Positions 21,185-36,500 of a stretch of DNA of 64,000 bases are shown one piece after another (position 1 is the stretch's first letter; each line of letters starts with the position of its first letter). The DNA is taken from contig OZ024748.1 in assembly GCA_964016885.1 (NCBI GenBank), positions 34,386,269 through 34,450,268 of the forward strand, in the 5' to 3' direction. This DNA comes from Eledone cirrhosa (Eukaryota; Mollusca; Cephalopoda; Octopoda; Eledonidae). The translations under genes were made by a program, and so were the position numbers. The notes beneath the pieces were generated by a model. That model did not search any database. It had not been told where the DNA came from and saw only the letters and a list, made by a program, of their open reading frames with translations.

Positions 21185-22830
21185 GTCAACTTTTCGAGTA
21201 ATCTATCTTTTATGCAATCTCTGCTTTTAAAGAATTGGTGTGTCTTGTTTTCATATAGTTCATTAGCGAGAATATTCTTTGAAACCCATGCAGACAAATG
21301 TGGCATAGAATTATGTCACATTAGTCATAAAATTGGATAACAAATCATATTTTGTATTATGAAGTCCATCTTTTATGTCTTCTAACTTGTACAGGTATTA
21401 AGGATTATTTTCTATAGAGATCGCTAAATTGTCTGCTGTTAAACGATAATTCCTCCATTGATCACCAACATCATTAAGTCTGCTTTCTTGCACAATGAAT
21501 GGGAAATGAACAGCTAACGAAATGATAGATATAGGAAAGGTACTGAAATCATGTGCTACATTTGGGTATATCTAATACCTTTAGTTTTGCAATTATTCCA
21601 TTATCACTGAAAGGAAATATCTTTCTGATTGTAATACAAAGTTCCACTAGGAATTTCAAACAATCATTTTTAAATCTCCTAACACTGATTTCATCATCAA
21701 AAGGTTCATTAAATGAATATCATGTTGCCTTTCCTGTAAAGAAAACATCATTAATGTTTTGTAGTAACTTTCATAGCTTGGATCAATTTCTAAAAATGTC
21801 ATGTTATCCATAGGTAATATAGAAACTCAAGAGATTCTGTAATTGTGATATTATTCAATAGAGATATACCATGGAATGTTTACATTGGAATCAAACCTTC
21901 AGTAAATTCACTTTCTCTAGCAAATACTGAACACAAAATGATATATGGCTGCTTCTGCAATTGTTGTATATGTCATAACTTCTGCTACCTTCAACTTAGT
22001 CAACTTTCGATTGAATTTGAAAATAGCAAATAAAGAAAGCAATAAAATGTTCTTCTATTACTGTAATAACTGTTTCTAGATAAATCTATCTTTGTTGAAC
22101 ATATTAAGGTATATTATGGCAACGTATCATCACTAATGTGGAATTAAAGTGAAGTGATGTTACGAGAAAAAATACATGTTATATCTTTCTCAGAAAAACT
22201 CTAAATATGAGGACAATATATTGGCAGCATAACTAGTGCAAAGAATGAAAATTGGCAGATGCACCCTATAATAAAATAGATGTCATACAAGCTTTCGGTA
22301 ATTTCTGGAACCAATTCCCAGTATCCATGATGGAGGAATAATCATCAATTACAACGTAGTAACATATCTAAAGTAATAAATATTCTTTCTCACGGCGCAC
22401 ATTTGACAACATTGTAAAGATAGAGGACAATTGTTTGTTCTACATCTACAACATCTAAAACTCAACATCTAACACTCAACATCTAACACTCTACATCTAA
22501 CACTCAACATCTAACACTCAACATCTAACACTCTACATCTAACACTCAACATCTAACACTCAACTTCTAACAGCCACTCAACATCTAACAGTCACTCAAC
22601 ATCTAACACTCGACATCTAACAGTCACTCAAGATCCAACACTCGACATCTAACAGTCAAGCATCATGCTTATTGAAATGAAATTATCTCACAACTATAAA
22701 TATCTTGATGGTAACTGAAATGTTTGCGCTTTCATCAATTAAAATAGAAAAGTTTTGCGCCTTGCAAATATCTGTTATCGTTATTTTTTTCTATTCATGG
22801 GTGACGCTTCTATTCTGAATAGCATAAGAA
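21185..22830 (-). pseudogene. Decayed hAT-like transposase relic
   Basis: No long frame exists, but translating the minus strand piecewise gives collinear hAT-type blocks. Positions 22,772-22,681 read KAQNFSILIDESANISV then IFIVVR (catalytic-domain start). About 22,310-22,200 read ESLYDIYFIIGCICQFS (the C..C/H.. region). About 22,120-22,015 read HNIP ... LETVITVIEEHFIAFF. Positions 21,710-21,560 read RRFKNDCLKFLVELCITIRK then KLKVLD. About 21,480-21,370 read SLAVHFPFIVQESRL then DVGDQWRN. About 21,350-21,310 read DIKDGLHNTKYDLLSNFM. About 21,287-21,240 read GFQRIFSLMNYMKTRHTNS, the C-terminal dimerisation motif. Order and spacing follow this family of animal hAT-related proteins. Many stops and frame changes, plus a 14-bp minisatellite at 22,441-22,660, show it is long dead. 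The BED-finger N-terminus is missing; the 26-bp array starts there. I rely on recalled family motifs, so the subfamily is open. Confidence 0.72.
22441..22660. repeat. 14-bp minisatellite with 18-bp variants
   Basis: ACATCTAACACTCA repeats head to tail (14 bp). The last third switches to ACATCTAACAGTCACTCA (18 bp) and mixed forms. It lies inside the hAT-like relic, between blocks that would be contiguous in the protein. Confidence 0.92.
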
Positions 22831-23400
22831 AGTTTTGTACTTTTTATTGACGAGTTTCATTTTCTCTTACTGTCACACAACGTCAGTCCCAATGTAACTA
22901 CACCAACACCAGTCATTATGTAACCAAACCGAGGCCAGTCACCATGTAACTAGACCAACCGGGCACAATGTGACTAGACCAACACCAGTCACAATTTCTC
23001 TAGACCATCACCAGTCACAATGTAGCTAGACCAACACCAGTCACAATGTAATTGGACCAACACCAGTCACAATGTCATTAGACCAACACCAGTCACAATG
23101 TAACTAGACAAACACCAGTCACCATGTAAATAGACCAACACCAGTCACAATTTAACTAGACCAACGCCAATCGCAATGTCAGTAGACAAACACCACTCAC
23201 AATGTAAATAGACCAAAACCAATAACAATGTAACTAGACCAACACCAGTCACAATGTCATTAGACCACCACCAGTCACAATGTAACTAGACCAACACCAG
23301 TCACCATGTAAATAGACCAATACCAGTCACAATGTAACTAGACCAACACCAGTCACAATTTCTCTAGACCATCACCAGTCACAATGTAACTAGACCAAAA

Positions 23401-26400
23401 CCAGTCCCAATGTAACTAGACCAACACCAGTCACAATGACATTAGACCATCACCAGTCTCAATGTAACTAGACTTACGCCAGTCATAATGTAACTAGACC
23501 AACCGAACACCAGTCACAATATAACTAGACCTACGCCAGTCACAATGTGACTAGACCATCACAACACCAGTAACAATGTAACTAGACCTGCGCCAGTCTC
23601 AATGTGACTAGACCAACAGCAATCACAATGTAACTAGACCAACACCAATCACAATGTCACTAGACCAATACCAGTCAGAATGTAACTAGACCAACACCAG
23701 TCACCATCTAACTAGACCAATACCAATCACAATGTAACTAAAGCAACCCAACGCCAATCCCAATGTTACTAGACCAACACCAGTCATTATGTGACTAGAC
23801 CAACACCAATCACGATGTAACTAGACCAGCGCCAGTCACAATATAACGAGACCAACGCCAGTCAAAATGTTACTAGACCAACATCAGTCACAATGTAACA
23901 AGAACAACGCAAGTCACAACGAAATTAGACCAACGGCTGTCACAATGTAACTAGACCGACACCAATCCCAAGTTAACTAGACCAAACCAACGACAATAAC
24001 AATGTACATAGACTTACGCCAGTCATAATGTAACTAGACCAACCGAACACAAGTCACAATATAACTAGACCTACGCCAGTCACAATGTGACTAGATCATA
24101 CCAACACCAGTAACTGTGTAACTAGACCTGCGCCAGTCTCAATGTGACTAGACCAACACCAATCACAATGTAACTAGACCAACACCAATGACAATGTAAC
24201 TAGACCAGTGCCAGTCACACTGTAACAGGTCCAACGCCAGGCACAATATAGCTAGACCAACGCCAGTCATAATGTTACTAGACCAACAACACTCACAATG
24301 TAACTAAACCAACATCAATCACAATAAAACTAGACCAACGCCAATCACAATGTAACTAGACCAACGCCAGTCACAGTGTAGGTAGGCCAACGCCAGTCAC
24401 AGTGTAATTAGAACAACACCAGTCGCAATCGACTAGATCAACGCCAATCGCAATGTAACTAGACCAACGCCAATCAAGTTATAACTGGACCAACTCCAGT
24501 CACAGTGTACTTAGACCAAAGCCAATCACAGTGTGACTACACCAACGCCAATCACAGTGTAATTAGACCAACACCAGTCACAATGTAACTATACCAATGC
24601 CAGTCACAATGTAACTAGACCAACGCAATCACAATGTAACTAGACCAACGCGAGTCACAATGTAACTAGACCGACGCTAGTCAGAATGTAACTAGACCAA
24701 CACCAATGACATTGTGACTAGAGCAACACCAATCACAATGTAATTAAACCAAGGCCAGTCACAATGTAACTAGACCAACGTCAATCACAATGTAACTAGA
24801 CCAACACCAGTCTCCATGAGACTAGACCAACGCCAGTCACAATGTAACTAGACCAACGCCAGTAACAATGTAACTAGACCAACGGCAATCACAATGTAAC
24901 TAGAATCACACCAGGCACCATGTAACTAGACCAACGCCAGTCGCAATGTAACTAGACATATCCCAACACCAATAACAATGTAACTGGACCAACGCCAGTA
25001 ACAATGTAATTAGACCAACAGCAGTCAGCATGTAACTAGACCAACACCAATCACAATGTAACTAGACCAACCCAACGATAATCACAATGTAACTAGACCT
25101 ACGTCTGTCATAATGTAACTAGACCAACCCAACACCAGTCACAATGTAACTAGACCTACGCCAGTCACAATGTGACTACACCATCCCAACACTAGTAACA
25201 ATGTAACTAGACCTGCGTCTGTCTCAATGTAACAAGACCAACACCAATTACAATGTAACTAGACCAACACCAATCACAATGTTACTAGACCAACACCAGT
25301 CACTATGTCATTATACCAACACCAATTACAATGTAACTAGACCAGCGCCAGTCACAGTGTAACAAGGCCAACGCCAGTCGCAATGTAACTAGACGAACAC
25401 CATTCACAATGTAACTAAACCAACACCAATCACAATAAATCTAGACCAACACCAATCACAATGTAACGGAGACCAAAGCCAGTCACAGTGTAATTAGACA
25501 GACGCCAATCATAATGTAACTACACCAACGCCAGTCACAATTTAACTAGACCAATATCAGTCACCATTTAAGTAGAATAACACCAGTCACCATGTAACTA
25601 GACCAACGCCATTCACAATATAACGAGACCAACACCAGTCACAATGTAACCAGACAGACGCCAGTCACAATGTAACTAGACCAACGCCAGTCACAGTGTT
25701 ATTAGATCAACACCAGTGGCAATCGACTAGACCAACGCCAATCGCAATGTAACTAGACCAACACCAATCAAAGTATAACTGGACCAACTCCAGTCACATT
25801 GTAATTAGACCAACGCCAAACAGAATATAACTAGACCAAAGCCATTCACAATGTAACTAGACCCATGCCAGTCAAAAAGTGACTAGACCAACGCCAGTCA
25901 CAGTGTAACTAGAACAACGCCAATGACCATGTAACTAGAGCAGCACCAGTTACATTGTAACTAGGCCAACATCAGTCACAATGTAACTAGACCAACGCCA
26001 ATCACAATCTAACTACACCAACGCCAATCACAGTGTAATTAGACCAACACCAGTCACAATGTAACGAGACCAACGCCAGTAACAATGTAACTAGACAAAC
26101 GCCAATCAGAATGTAACTAGACCAACGCCAGTCACAATGTAACTAGACCAACGCCAGTCACCATGTAACTAGACCAACACCAGTCACAATTTAACTAGAC
26201 CAACGCCAATCGCAATGTCATTAGACAAACACCACTCACAATGTAAATAGACCAAAACCAATCACAATGTAACTAGACCAACACCAGTCACAATGTTATT
26301 AGACCACCACCAGTCACAATGTAACTAGACCAACACCAGTCACCATGTAAATAGACCAATACCAGTCACAATGTAACTAGACCAACACCAGTCACAATTT

Positions 26401-28000
26401 CTCTAGACCATCACCAGTCACAATGTAACTAGACCAACACCAGTCACAATGTAATTGGACCAACACCAGTCACAATGTCATTAGACCAACACCAGTCACA
26501 ATGTAACTAGACCAACACCAGTCACCATGTAAATAGACCAACACCAGTCACAATTTAACTAGACCAACGCCAATCGCAATGTCATTAGACAAACACCACT
26601 CACAATGTAAATAGACCAAAACCAATCACAATGTAACTAGACCAACACCAGTCACAATGTCATTAGACCACCACCAGTCACAATGTTACTAGACCAACAC
26701 CAGTCACCATGTAAATAGACCAATACCAGTCACAATGTAACTAGACCAACACCAGTCACAATTTCTCTAAACCATCACCAGTCACAATGTAACTAGACCA
26801 ACACCAGTCACAATGTAACTGGACCAACACCAGTCACAATGTCATTAGACCAACACCAGTCACAATGTAACTAGACCAACACCAGTCACCATGTAAATAG
26901 ACCAACACCAGTCACAATGTAACTAGACCAACACCAATCGCAATGTCACTAGACTAACACCACTCACAATGTAACTAGACCAAAACCAGTCCCAATGTAA
27001 CTAGACCAACACCAGTCACAATGACATTAGACCATCACCAGTCTCAATGTAACTAGACTTACGCCAGTCATAATGTAACTAGACCAACCGAACACCAGTC
27101 ACAATATAACTAGACCTACGCCAGTCACAATGTGACTAGACCATCACAACACCAGTAACAATGTAACTAGACCTGCGCCAGTCTCAATGTGACTAGACCA
27201 AGAGCAATCACAATGTAACTAGACCAACACCAATCACAATGTCACTAGACCAATACCAGTCAGAATGTAACTAGACCAACACCAGTCACCATCTAACTAG
27301 ACCAATACCAATCACAATGTAACTAAAGCAACTCAACGCCAATCCCAATGTTACTAGACCAAAACCAGTCATTATGTGACTAGACCAACACCAATCACGA
27401 TGTAACTAGACCAGCGCCAGTCACAATACAACGAGACCAACGCCAGTCAAAATGTTACTAGACCAACATCAGTCACAATGTAACAAGAACAACGCAAGTC
27501 ACAACGAAACTAGACCAACGCCTGTCACAATGTAACTAGACCGACACCAATCCCAAGTTAACTAGACCAAACCAACGACAATAACAATATACATAGACTT
27601 ACGCCAGTCATAATGTAACTAGACCAACCGAACACAAGTCACAATATATCTAGACCTACGCCAGTCACAATGTGACTAGACCATACCAACACCAGTAACA
27701 GTGTAACTAGACCTGCGCCAGTCTCAATGTGACTAGACCAACACCAATGACAATGTAACTAGACCAGTGCCAGTCACACTGTAGCAGGTCCAACGCCAGG
27801 CACAATATAGCTATACCAACGCCAGTCATAATGTTACTAGACCAACAACACTCAAAATGTAACTAAACCAACATCAATCACAATAAAACTAGACCAACGC
27901 CAGTCACAGTGTAGGTAGGCCAACGCGAGTCACAGTGTAATTAGAACAACACCAGTCGAAATCGACTAGATCAACGCCAATCGCAATGTAACTAGACCAA
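23401..28000. repeat. About 3.58-kb higher-order repeat, two copies
   Basis: Landmarks at 23,401 (CCAGTCCCAATGTAACTAG) and 23,741 (AAGCAACCCAACGCC) recur at 26,986 and 27,326, both with an offset of 3,585 bp. The matching parts run roughly 23,100-24,400 and 26,700-28,000 with only scattered differences. Confidence 0.8.
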
Positions 28001-30699
28001 CGCCAATCAAATTATAACTGGACCAACTCCAGTCACAGTGTACTTAGACCAAAGCCAATCACAGTGTGACTAGGCCAACGCCAATGACCATGTGACTAGA
28101 GCAGCCCCAGTCACATTGTAACTAGGCCAACATCAGTCACAATGTAACTAGACCAACGCCAATCACAATGTAACTACACCAACGCCAATCACAGTGTAAT
28201 TAGACCAACACCAGTCACAATGTAACTAGACCAATGCCAGTCACAATGTAACTAGACCAACGCCAGTCACAATATAACTAGACCAACGCCAGTCACCATG
28301 TAACTAGACCAACACCAGTCTCCATATCACTAGACGAACGCCAATCATAATGTTACTAGACCAACACCAGTCACAATGTAACTAGACCAACGCCAATCGC
28401 AATGTCATTAGACAAACACCACTCACAATGTAACTAGACCAAAACCAGTCATAATGTAACTAGACCAACACCAGTGACAATGTCATTAAACCAACGCCAG
28501 TCACAATGTAACTAGACAAACACCAGTCACAATTTCACTAGACCATCACCAGCCACAATGTAACTAGACCAACACCAGTCACAATGTAATTGGACCAACA
28601 CCAGTCACAATGTAATTAGACCAACACCAGTCACAATGTAACTAGACCAACACCAGTCACTTTGTAATTATACCAACACCAGTTACAATGTAACTAGAAC
28701 AACACCAGCCACAATGTAACTAGACCAACACCAATCGCAATGTCACTAGAGTAACACCACTCACAATGTAACTAGATCAAAACCAGTCCCAATGTAACTA
28801 GACCAACACCAGTCACAATGACATTAGACCATCAACAGTCCCAATGTAACTACACCAACACCAGTCACAAAGTAATTAGACCAAAACCAGTCAAAATTTA
28901 ACTAGATCAACACCAGTCACTATGTAACTAGACCAATACCAATCCCAAGTTAACTAGACCAATCACAATGTAACTAGACTTACGCCAGTCATAATGTAAC
29001 TAGACGAACCGAACACAAGTCACAATATAATTAGACCTACGCCAGTCACAATGTGACTAGACCATTCCAACACCAGTTAAAATGTAACTAGACCTGCACC
29101 AGTCTCAATGTGACTAGACCAACACCAATCAAAATGGAACTAGACCAATACCAGTCACAATGTAACTAGACCAACACCAGTAACAATGTAATTAAACCAA
29201 CAGCAGTCACAATGTAACTAGACCAACACCAGTCACAATGTAACTACACCAATACCAATCACAATGTAACTAGACCAACGCAACGACAAGCACAATGTAA
29301 CTAGACCAACACCAATCACAATGTTACTAGACCAACACCAATCACAATGTAACTAGACCAGCGCCAGTCACACTGTAACAAGGCCAACGCCAGTCACAAT
29401 ATAACTAGACCAACGCCAGTCCAAATGTTACTAGACCAACACCAATCACAAGGTAACTAAACCAACACCAATCCCAAGTTAATTGGACCAACGCAACGAC
29501 AATCACAATGTACATAGTCCAACGCCAGTAACAATGTAATTAGACAAAGGCCAATCATAATGTAACTACACCAACGCCAATCACCGTGTAACTAGATCAA
29601 CGTCTCTAAGAATGTTACTATACCAACACCAGTCACTATGTGACTAGACCAACACCAATCATAATGTAACTAGACCAATGCAAATCACAATGTTACAAGT
29701 CCAACCCCAGTCACAGTGTAATTAGACAAAGGCCAATAATAATGAAACTACACTAACGCCAATTACCATGTAACAAGACCAACACCAGTCACCATGAAAC
29801 TAGACCACACGCCGGTCACAATGTAATTAGACCAACGCCAGTCACAATATAACGAGACAAACACCAGTCACAATGTAACTAGACCAACAGCTGTCACAAT
29901 GTAATTAGACCAACGCTAATCACAATGTAACTAGACCAACGCCAGTCAGCATGTAACTAGACCAACGCCAGTCACAATATAACGAGACCAACATCAGTCA
30001 CAATGTGACTAGACCAACGCCAGTCACCATGTATCTAGACCGACACCAGTCTCCATATAACAAGACAAACGCCAATCACAATGTAACTAGACTAACACTA
30101 CTCACAATGTAACTAGACCAACACCAATCCCAAGGTAACTAGACCAACACAACGACAATCACAATGTACATAGACCTACGCCAGTCATAATGTAACTAGA
30201 CCAACCAAACACCAGTCACATAATAACTAGAACTGCGCACGTCACAATGTGACTAGACCATACCAACACCAGTAACAATGTAACTAGACCTGCGCCAGTC
30301 TCAATGTGACTAGACCAACACCAATCACAATGTAACAAGACTAACACCAATCACAATGTAACTAGACCAATACCAGTCACAATGTAACTAGACCAACACC
30401 ATCTGCGATGTAATTAGACCAACACCAGTCACAATGTAACTAGAACAACACCAGTCACGATGTAATTAGAGAAACACCAGTCACAATGTGACTAGACCAA
30501 CACCAGTCACCATGTAACTAGACCAATACGAATCTTAATATAAATAGACCAACCCAACAACAGTCACAATGTAACTAGACCTACGCCAGTCACAATGTGA
30601 ATAGACCATCCCAACACCAGTAACAATGTAACTAGACCTGCGCCAGTCTCAATGTGACAAGACGAACACCAATCACAATGTAACTAGACCAACACCAAT

Positions 30700-33600
30700 C
30701 ACTATGTTACTAGACCAAGACCAGTCACTATGTGACTAGACCAACACCTATCACAATGTAACTAGACTAGTGCCAGTCACATTGTAACACGGCCAACGCC
30801 AGTCACAATATAACAAGACCAACACGAATCACAATGTACCTAAACCAACACCAATCACAATATAACTAGACCAACACCAATCACAATGTAACTAGACCAA
30901 CGCAAATCACAATGTAACATGTCTAACGCCAGTCACAGTGTAATTAGACAAAAGCCAATCATAATGTAACTACACTAACGCCAATCACCATGTAACTGGA
31001 CCAACACCAGTCAGCATGTAACTAGACCAACGCCAGTCACAATATAACGAGACCAACATCAGTCACAATGTAACAAGAACAACGCCAGTCACAATGTAAC
31101 TAGACCAACGCCAATCACAATGTAGATAGACCAACGCCAATCACATAGTAACTAGACCAACACCAGTCACAATTTAACCAGACCAACGCCAATCGCAATG
31201 TCATTAGATAATCACCACTCACAATCTAACTAGACCTAACCAGTCACAATGTAACTAGACCAATACCAGTCACAATGTTGTTAGACCAACACCAGTCACT
31301 ATGTAATTAGACCAACACCAGTCACCATGTAACTAGGCCAACACCAATCAAAACTTAACTAGACCAACCCAACGACAATCACAGTGTAACTAGACTTACG
31401 CCAGTCATAATGTAACAAGACCAACCCAACCCCAGTAACAATGTAACTATACCTGCGCCAGTCTCAATGTGACTAGACCAACACCAGTCACGATGACATT
31501 AGACCATCACCAGTCACAATGTAACTACACCAACACCAGTCACAATGTAATTAGACCAACACCAGTCAAAATGTAACTAGACCAACACCAGTCAGCATGA
31601 AACTAGACCAACACAAAACCCAAGTTAAGTAGACCAACCCAACGACAATCACACTGCTACTAGACCAACACCAGTCAATATGTGACTAGACCAACACCAG
31701 TCACAATGTAACAAGGCCAACGCCACTCACAATGTAACTAGACCAACGCCAGTCAAATGTTACTAGACCAACACCAGTCACAATGTAACTAGACCAACGC
31801 CAAACACAATGTCACTAGACCAACACCAGTCACAATGTAACTTGACCAACACCAGTCACATTGTAATTAGACCAACACCAGTCACAATGTCACTAGACTA
31901 ACCCAACACTAGTAACAATGTAACTAGACCTACGCCAGTCACAATGTGACTAGACCATCCCAACACCAGTAACAATATAACTAGACCTGCGCCAGTTTCA
32001 ATGTGACTAGACCAACACCTATCACAATGTAACTAGACCAACACCAGTAACCATGTAACTAGAAGAACGCCTTTCACAATGTAACTAGGCCAACAGCAGT
32101 CACGATGTAACTAGACCAAAACCAGTCACAATGAAACAAGACCAATACCAGTCACAATGTATCTAGACCAACACCAATCGCAATGTCAGTAGACCAACAC
32201 CAGTCACAATGTAACTAGACCAACACCAGTCACAATTTAACTAGAACAACACCAGTCACAATGTAACTAGACCAATGCCAATCACAATGTCACTAGACAA
32301 ACACCAGTCACAATTTAACTAGACCAACACCAGTCATAATTTAATTAGACCAACACCAGTCACGATGTAACTAGACCAACACCAGTTACAATGTAACAAG
32401 ACCAACGCCAATCACACTGTCACTAGACAACACCAGTCACAATGTAACTAGACCAACACCAGTCACAATGTAATTAAACCAAAAGCAGTCACATTGTAAC
32501 TCGACCAACACCAGTCACCATGTAACTAGACCTACGCCAGTCATAATGTAACTAGACCAACGCCAATCACAATGTCACTAGACCAAAAGCAGTCACAACG
32601 TAACTAGACCAACACCAGTCACCATGTAACTAGACCTACGCCAGTCATAATGTAACTAGACCAACCGCAGTCACAATGTAATTAGACCAACACCAGTCAC
32701 AATGTAACTAGACCTACGCCAGTCACAATGTAATTAGACCAACACCAATTACAATGTAACTACACACACGCCAATCACAATGTAACTAGACCAACACCAG
32801 TCACAATGTAACTACACCAACGCCAATCCCCATTAAGCTAGATCAACGCCAGTCACAATGTTACTAGACCAACACCAGTCACAATGGGACTAGACCAACA
32901 CCAACCACAATGTAACTAGACCAGCGCCAGTCACAATGTAACTAGACCAACGCCAGTCAAAATGTTAGTAGACCAAAACCAGTCACAATGTAACTAAACC
33001 AAAACCAATCACTATATAACTAGACCAACACCAATCACAATGTAACTAGACCAACGCAAATCACAATGTAACAAGACCAAAGCCAGTCACAGTGTAATTA
33101 GACAAAGGCCAATCATAATGTAACTACACCAACGCAAATCACCATGAAACTAGACCAACACCAGTCACCATGTAACTATACCTACGCCAGTCACAATGTA
33201 ACTAGACAAACGACAGTCACGATGTAACTGGACAAACACCTGTCAGCATTTAAGTAGAATAACACCAGTCACCAATATAACTAGTCCAACGCCAGTCACA
33301 ATATAACGAGGAGACCAACACCAGTCACAATGTAACTAGACCAACATCAGTCACAATGTAACAAGAACAACGCCAGCCGCAATGTAACGAGAGCAACGGC
33401 TGTCACAATGTAACTAGACCAACGCCAATCACAATGTAACTAGACCAACACCAGTAACAGAGTAACTAGACCAACACCAGCAACAAAGTAACTAGACCAA
33501 CACCAATAACGATGTAACTAGAGGAACGCCATTCACAATGTAACTAGACCTACGCCAGTCACAATGTGACTAGACCATGCCAACACCAGTAACAATGTAA

Positions 33601-36500
33601 CTAGACCTGCGCCAGTCTCAATGTGACTAGACGAACACCAATCACAATGTAACTAGACCAACACCAATCACTATGTTACTAGACCAAGACCAGTCACTAT
33701 GTGACTAGACCAACACCTATTACAATGTAACTAGACTAGTGCCAGTCACATTGTAACACGGCCAACGCCAGTCACAATATAACAAGACCAACACGAATCA
33801 CAATGCTACTAGACCAACACCAGTCAATATGTGACTAGACCAACGCCAGTCAAAATGTTAGTAGACCAACACCAGTCACAATGTACCCACACCAACACCA
33901 ATCACAACATAACTAGACCAACACCAATCACAATGTAACTAGACCAACACAAATCACAATGTAACATGTCTAACGCCAGTCACAGTGTAATTAGACAAAA
34001 GCCAATCATAATGTAACTACACCAACGCCAATCACCATGTAACTAGATCAAGACCAGTCAGCATGTAACTAGACCAACGCCAGTCACAATATAACGAGAC
34101 CAACATCAGTCACAATGTAACAAGAACAACGCCAGTCACAATGTAACTAGACCAACGCCAATCACAATGTAGATAGACCAACGCCAATCACATAGTAACT
34201 AGACCAACACCAGTCACAATTTAACCAGACCAACGCCAATCGCAGTGTCATTAGATAATCACCACTCACAATCTAACTAGACCTAACCAGTCACAATGTA
34301 ACTAGACCAACACCAGTCACAATGTCGTTAGACCAACACCAGTCACTATGTAATTAGACCAACACCAGTCACCATGTAACTAGACCAACACCAATCAAAA
34401 CTTAACTAGACCAACCCAACGACAATCACAATGTAACTAGACTTACGCCAGTCATAATGTAACAAGACCAACCCAACCCCAGTAACAATGTAACTATACC
34501 TGCGCCAGTCTCAATGTGACTAGACCAACACCAGTCACGATGACATTAGACCATCACCAGTCACAATGTAACTACACCAACACCAATCACAATGTAATTA
34601 GACCAACACCAGTCAAAATGTAACAAGACTAACTAGACCAACGCCAATCGCAATGTCACTAGACTAACACCACTCACAATGTAACTAGACCAAAACCAGT
34701 CCCATTGTAACAAGACCACCACCAGTCACGATGACATTAGACCATCACCAGTCACAATGTAACTACACCAACACCAGTCACAATGTAATTAGACCAACAC
34801 CAGTCAAAATGTAACTAGACCAACACCAGTCAGCATGAAACTAGACCAACACAAAACCCAAGTTAACTAGACCAACCCAACAACAATCACACTGCTACTA
34901 GACCAACACCAGTCAATATGTGACTAGACCAACACCAGTCACAATGTAACAAGGCCAACGCCACTCACAATGTAACTAGACCAACGCCAGTCAAATGTTA
35001 CTAGACCAACACCAGTCACAATGTAACTAGAACAACGCCAAACACAATGTCACTAGACCAACACCAGTCACATTGTAATTAGACCAACACCAGTCACAAT
35101 GTCACTAGACCAAACCAACACTAGTAACAATGTAACTAGACCTACGCCAGTCACAATGTGACTAGACCATCCCAACACCAGTAACAATATAACTAGACCT
35201 GCGCCAGTTTCAATGTGACTAGACCAACACCTATCACAATGTAACTAGACCAACACCAATAACCAGGTAACTAGAAGAACGCCTTTCACAATGTAACTAG
35301 GCCAACAGCAGTCACGATGTAACTAGACCAAAACCAGTCACAATGTAACAAGACCAATACCAGTCACAATGTATTTAGACCAACACCAGTCACAATGTAA
35401 CTAGACCAACACCAGTCACAATGTAACTAGAACAACATCAGTCACAATGTAACTAGACCAATGCCAATCACAGTGTCACTAGACAAACACCAGTCACAAT
35501 TTAACTAGACCAACACCAGTCATAATTTAATTAGACCAACGCCAGTCGCGATATAACTAGACCAACACCAGTTACAATGTAACAAGACCAACGCCAATCA
35601 CAATGTCACTAGACAACACCAGTCACAATGTAACTAGACCAACACCAGTCACAATGTAATTAGACCAACAGCAGTCACAATGTAACTCGACCAACACCAG
35701 TCACCATGTAACTAGACCTACGCCAGTCATAATGTAACTAGACCAACGCCAATCACAGTGTCACTAGACCAAAAGTAGTCACAATGTAACTAGACCAACA
35801 CCAGTCACCATGTAACTAGACCTACGCCAGTCACAATTTAATTAGACCAACACCAGTCACAATGTAACTAGATCAACGCCAGTCACAATGTTACTAGACC
35901 AACACCAGTCACTATGGGACTAGACCAACACCAACCACAATGTACCTAGACCAGCGCAAGTCACAATGTAACTAGACCAACGCCAGTCAAAATGTTAGTA
36001 GACCAAAACCAGTCACAATATAACTAAACCAAAACCAATCACTATATAACTAGACCAACACCAATCACAACGTAACTAGACCAACGCAAATCACAATGTA
36101 ACAAGACCAAAGCCAGTCACAGTGTAATTAGACAAAGGCCAATCATAATGTAACTAGACCAACACCAGTCACCATGTAACTATACATACGCCAGTCACAA
36201 TGTAACTAGACAAACGACAGTCACAATGTAACTGGACAAACACCTGTCAGCATTTAAGTAGAATAACACCAGTCACCAACATAACTAGACCAACGCCAGT
36301 CACAATATAACGAGGAGACCAACACCAGTCACAATGTAACTAGACCAACATCAGTCACAATGTAACAAGAACAACGCCAGCCGCAATGTAACTAGAGCAA
36401 CGGCTGTCACAATGTAACTAGACCAACGCCAATCACAATGTAACTAGACCAACACCAGTAACAGAGTAACTAGACCAACACCAGTAACAAAGTAACTAGA
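30700..36500. repeat. About 3.0-3.2-kb higher-order repeat, two copies
   Basis: A landmark ending AATTTAACCAGACCAACGCC occurs at 31,161 and 34,208 (offset 3,047). GAACGCCTTTCACAATG near 32,065 recurs near 35,277 (offset 3,212). TGTCAGCATTTAAGTAGAAT at 33,241 recurs at 36,245 (offset 3,004). The changing offset shows insertions and deletions of whole 26-bp units between copies. Confidence 0.78.

Noticed and set aside
21553..22033. Plus-strand open frames of 86 and 62 codons
   Set aside because: They are antisense to the hAT-like relic, whose motifs are on the minus strand, and they show no motif of their own.
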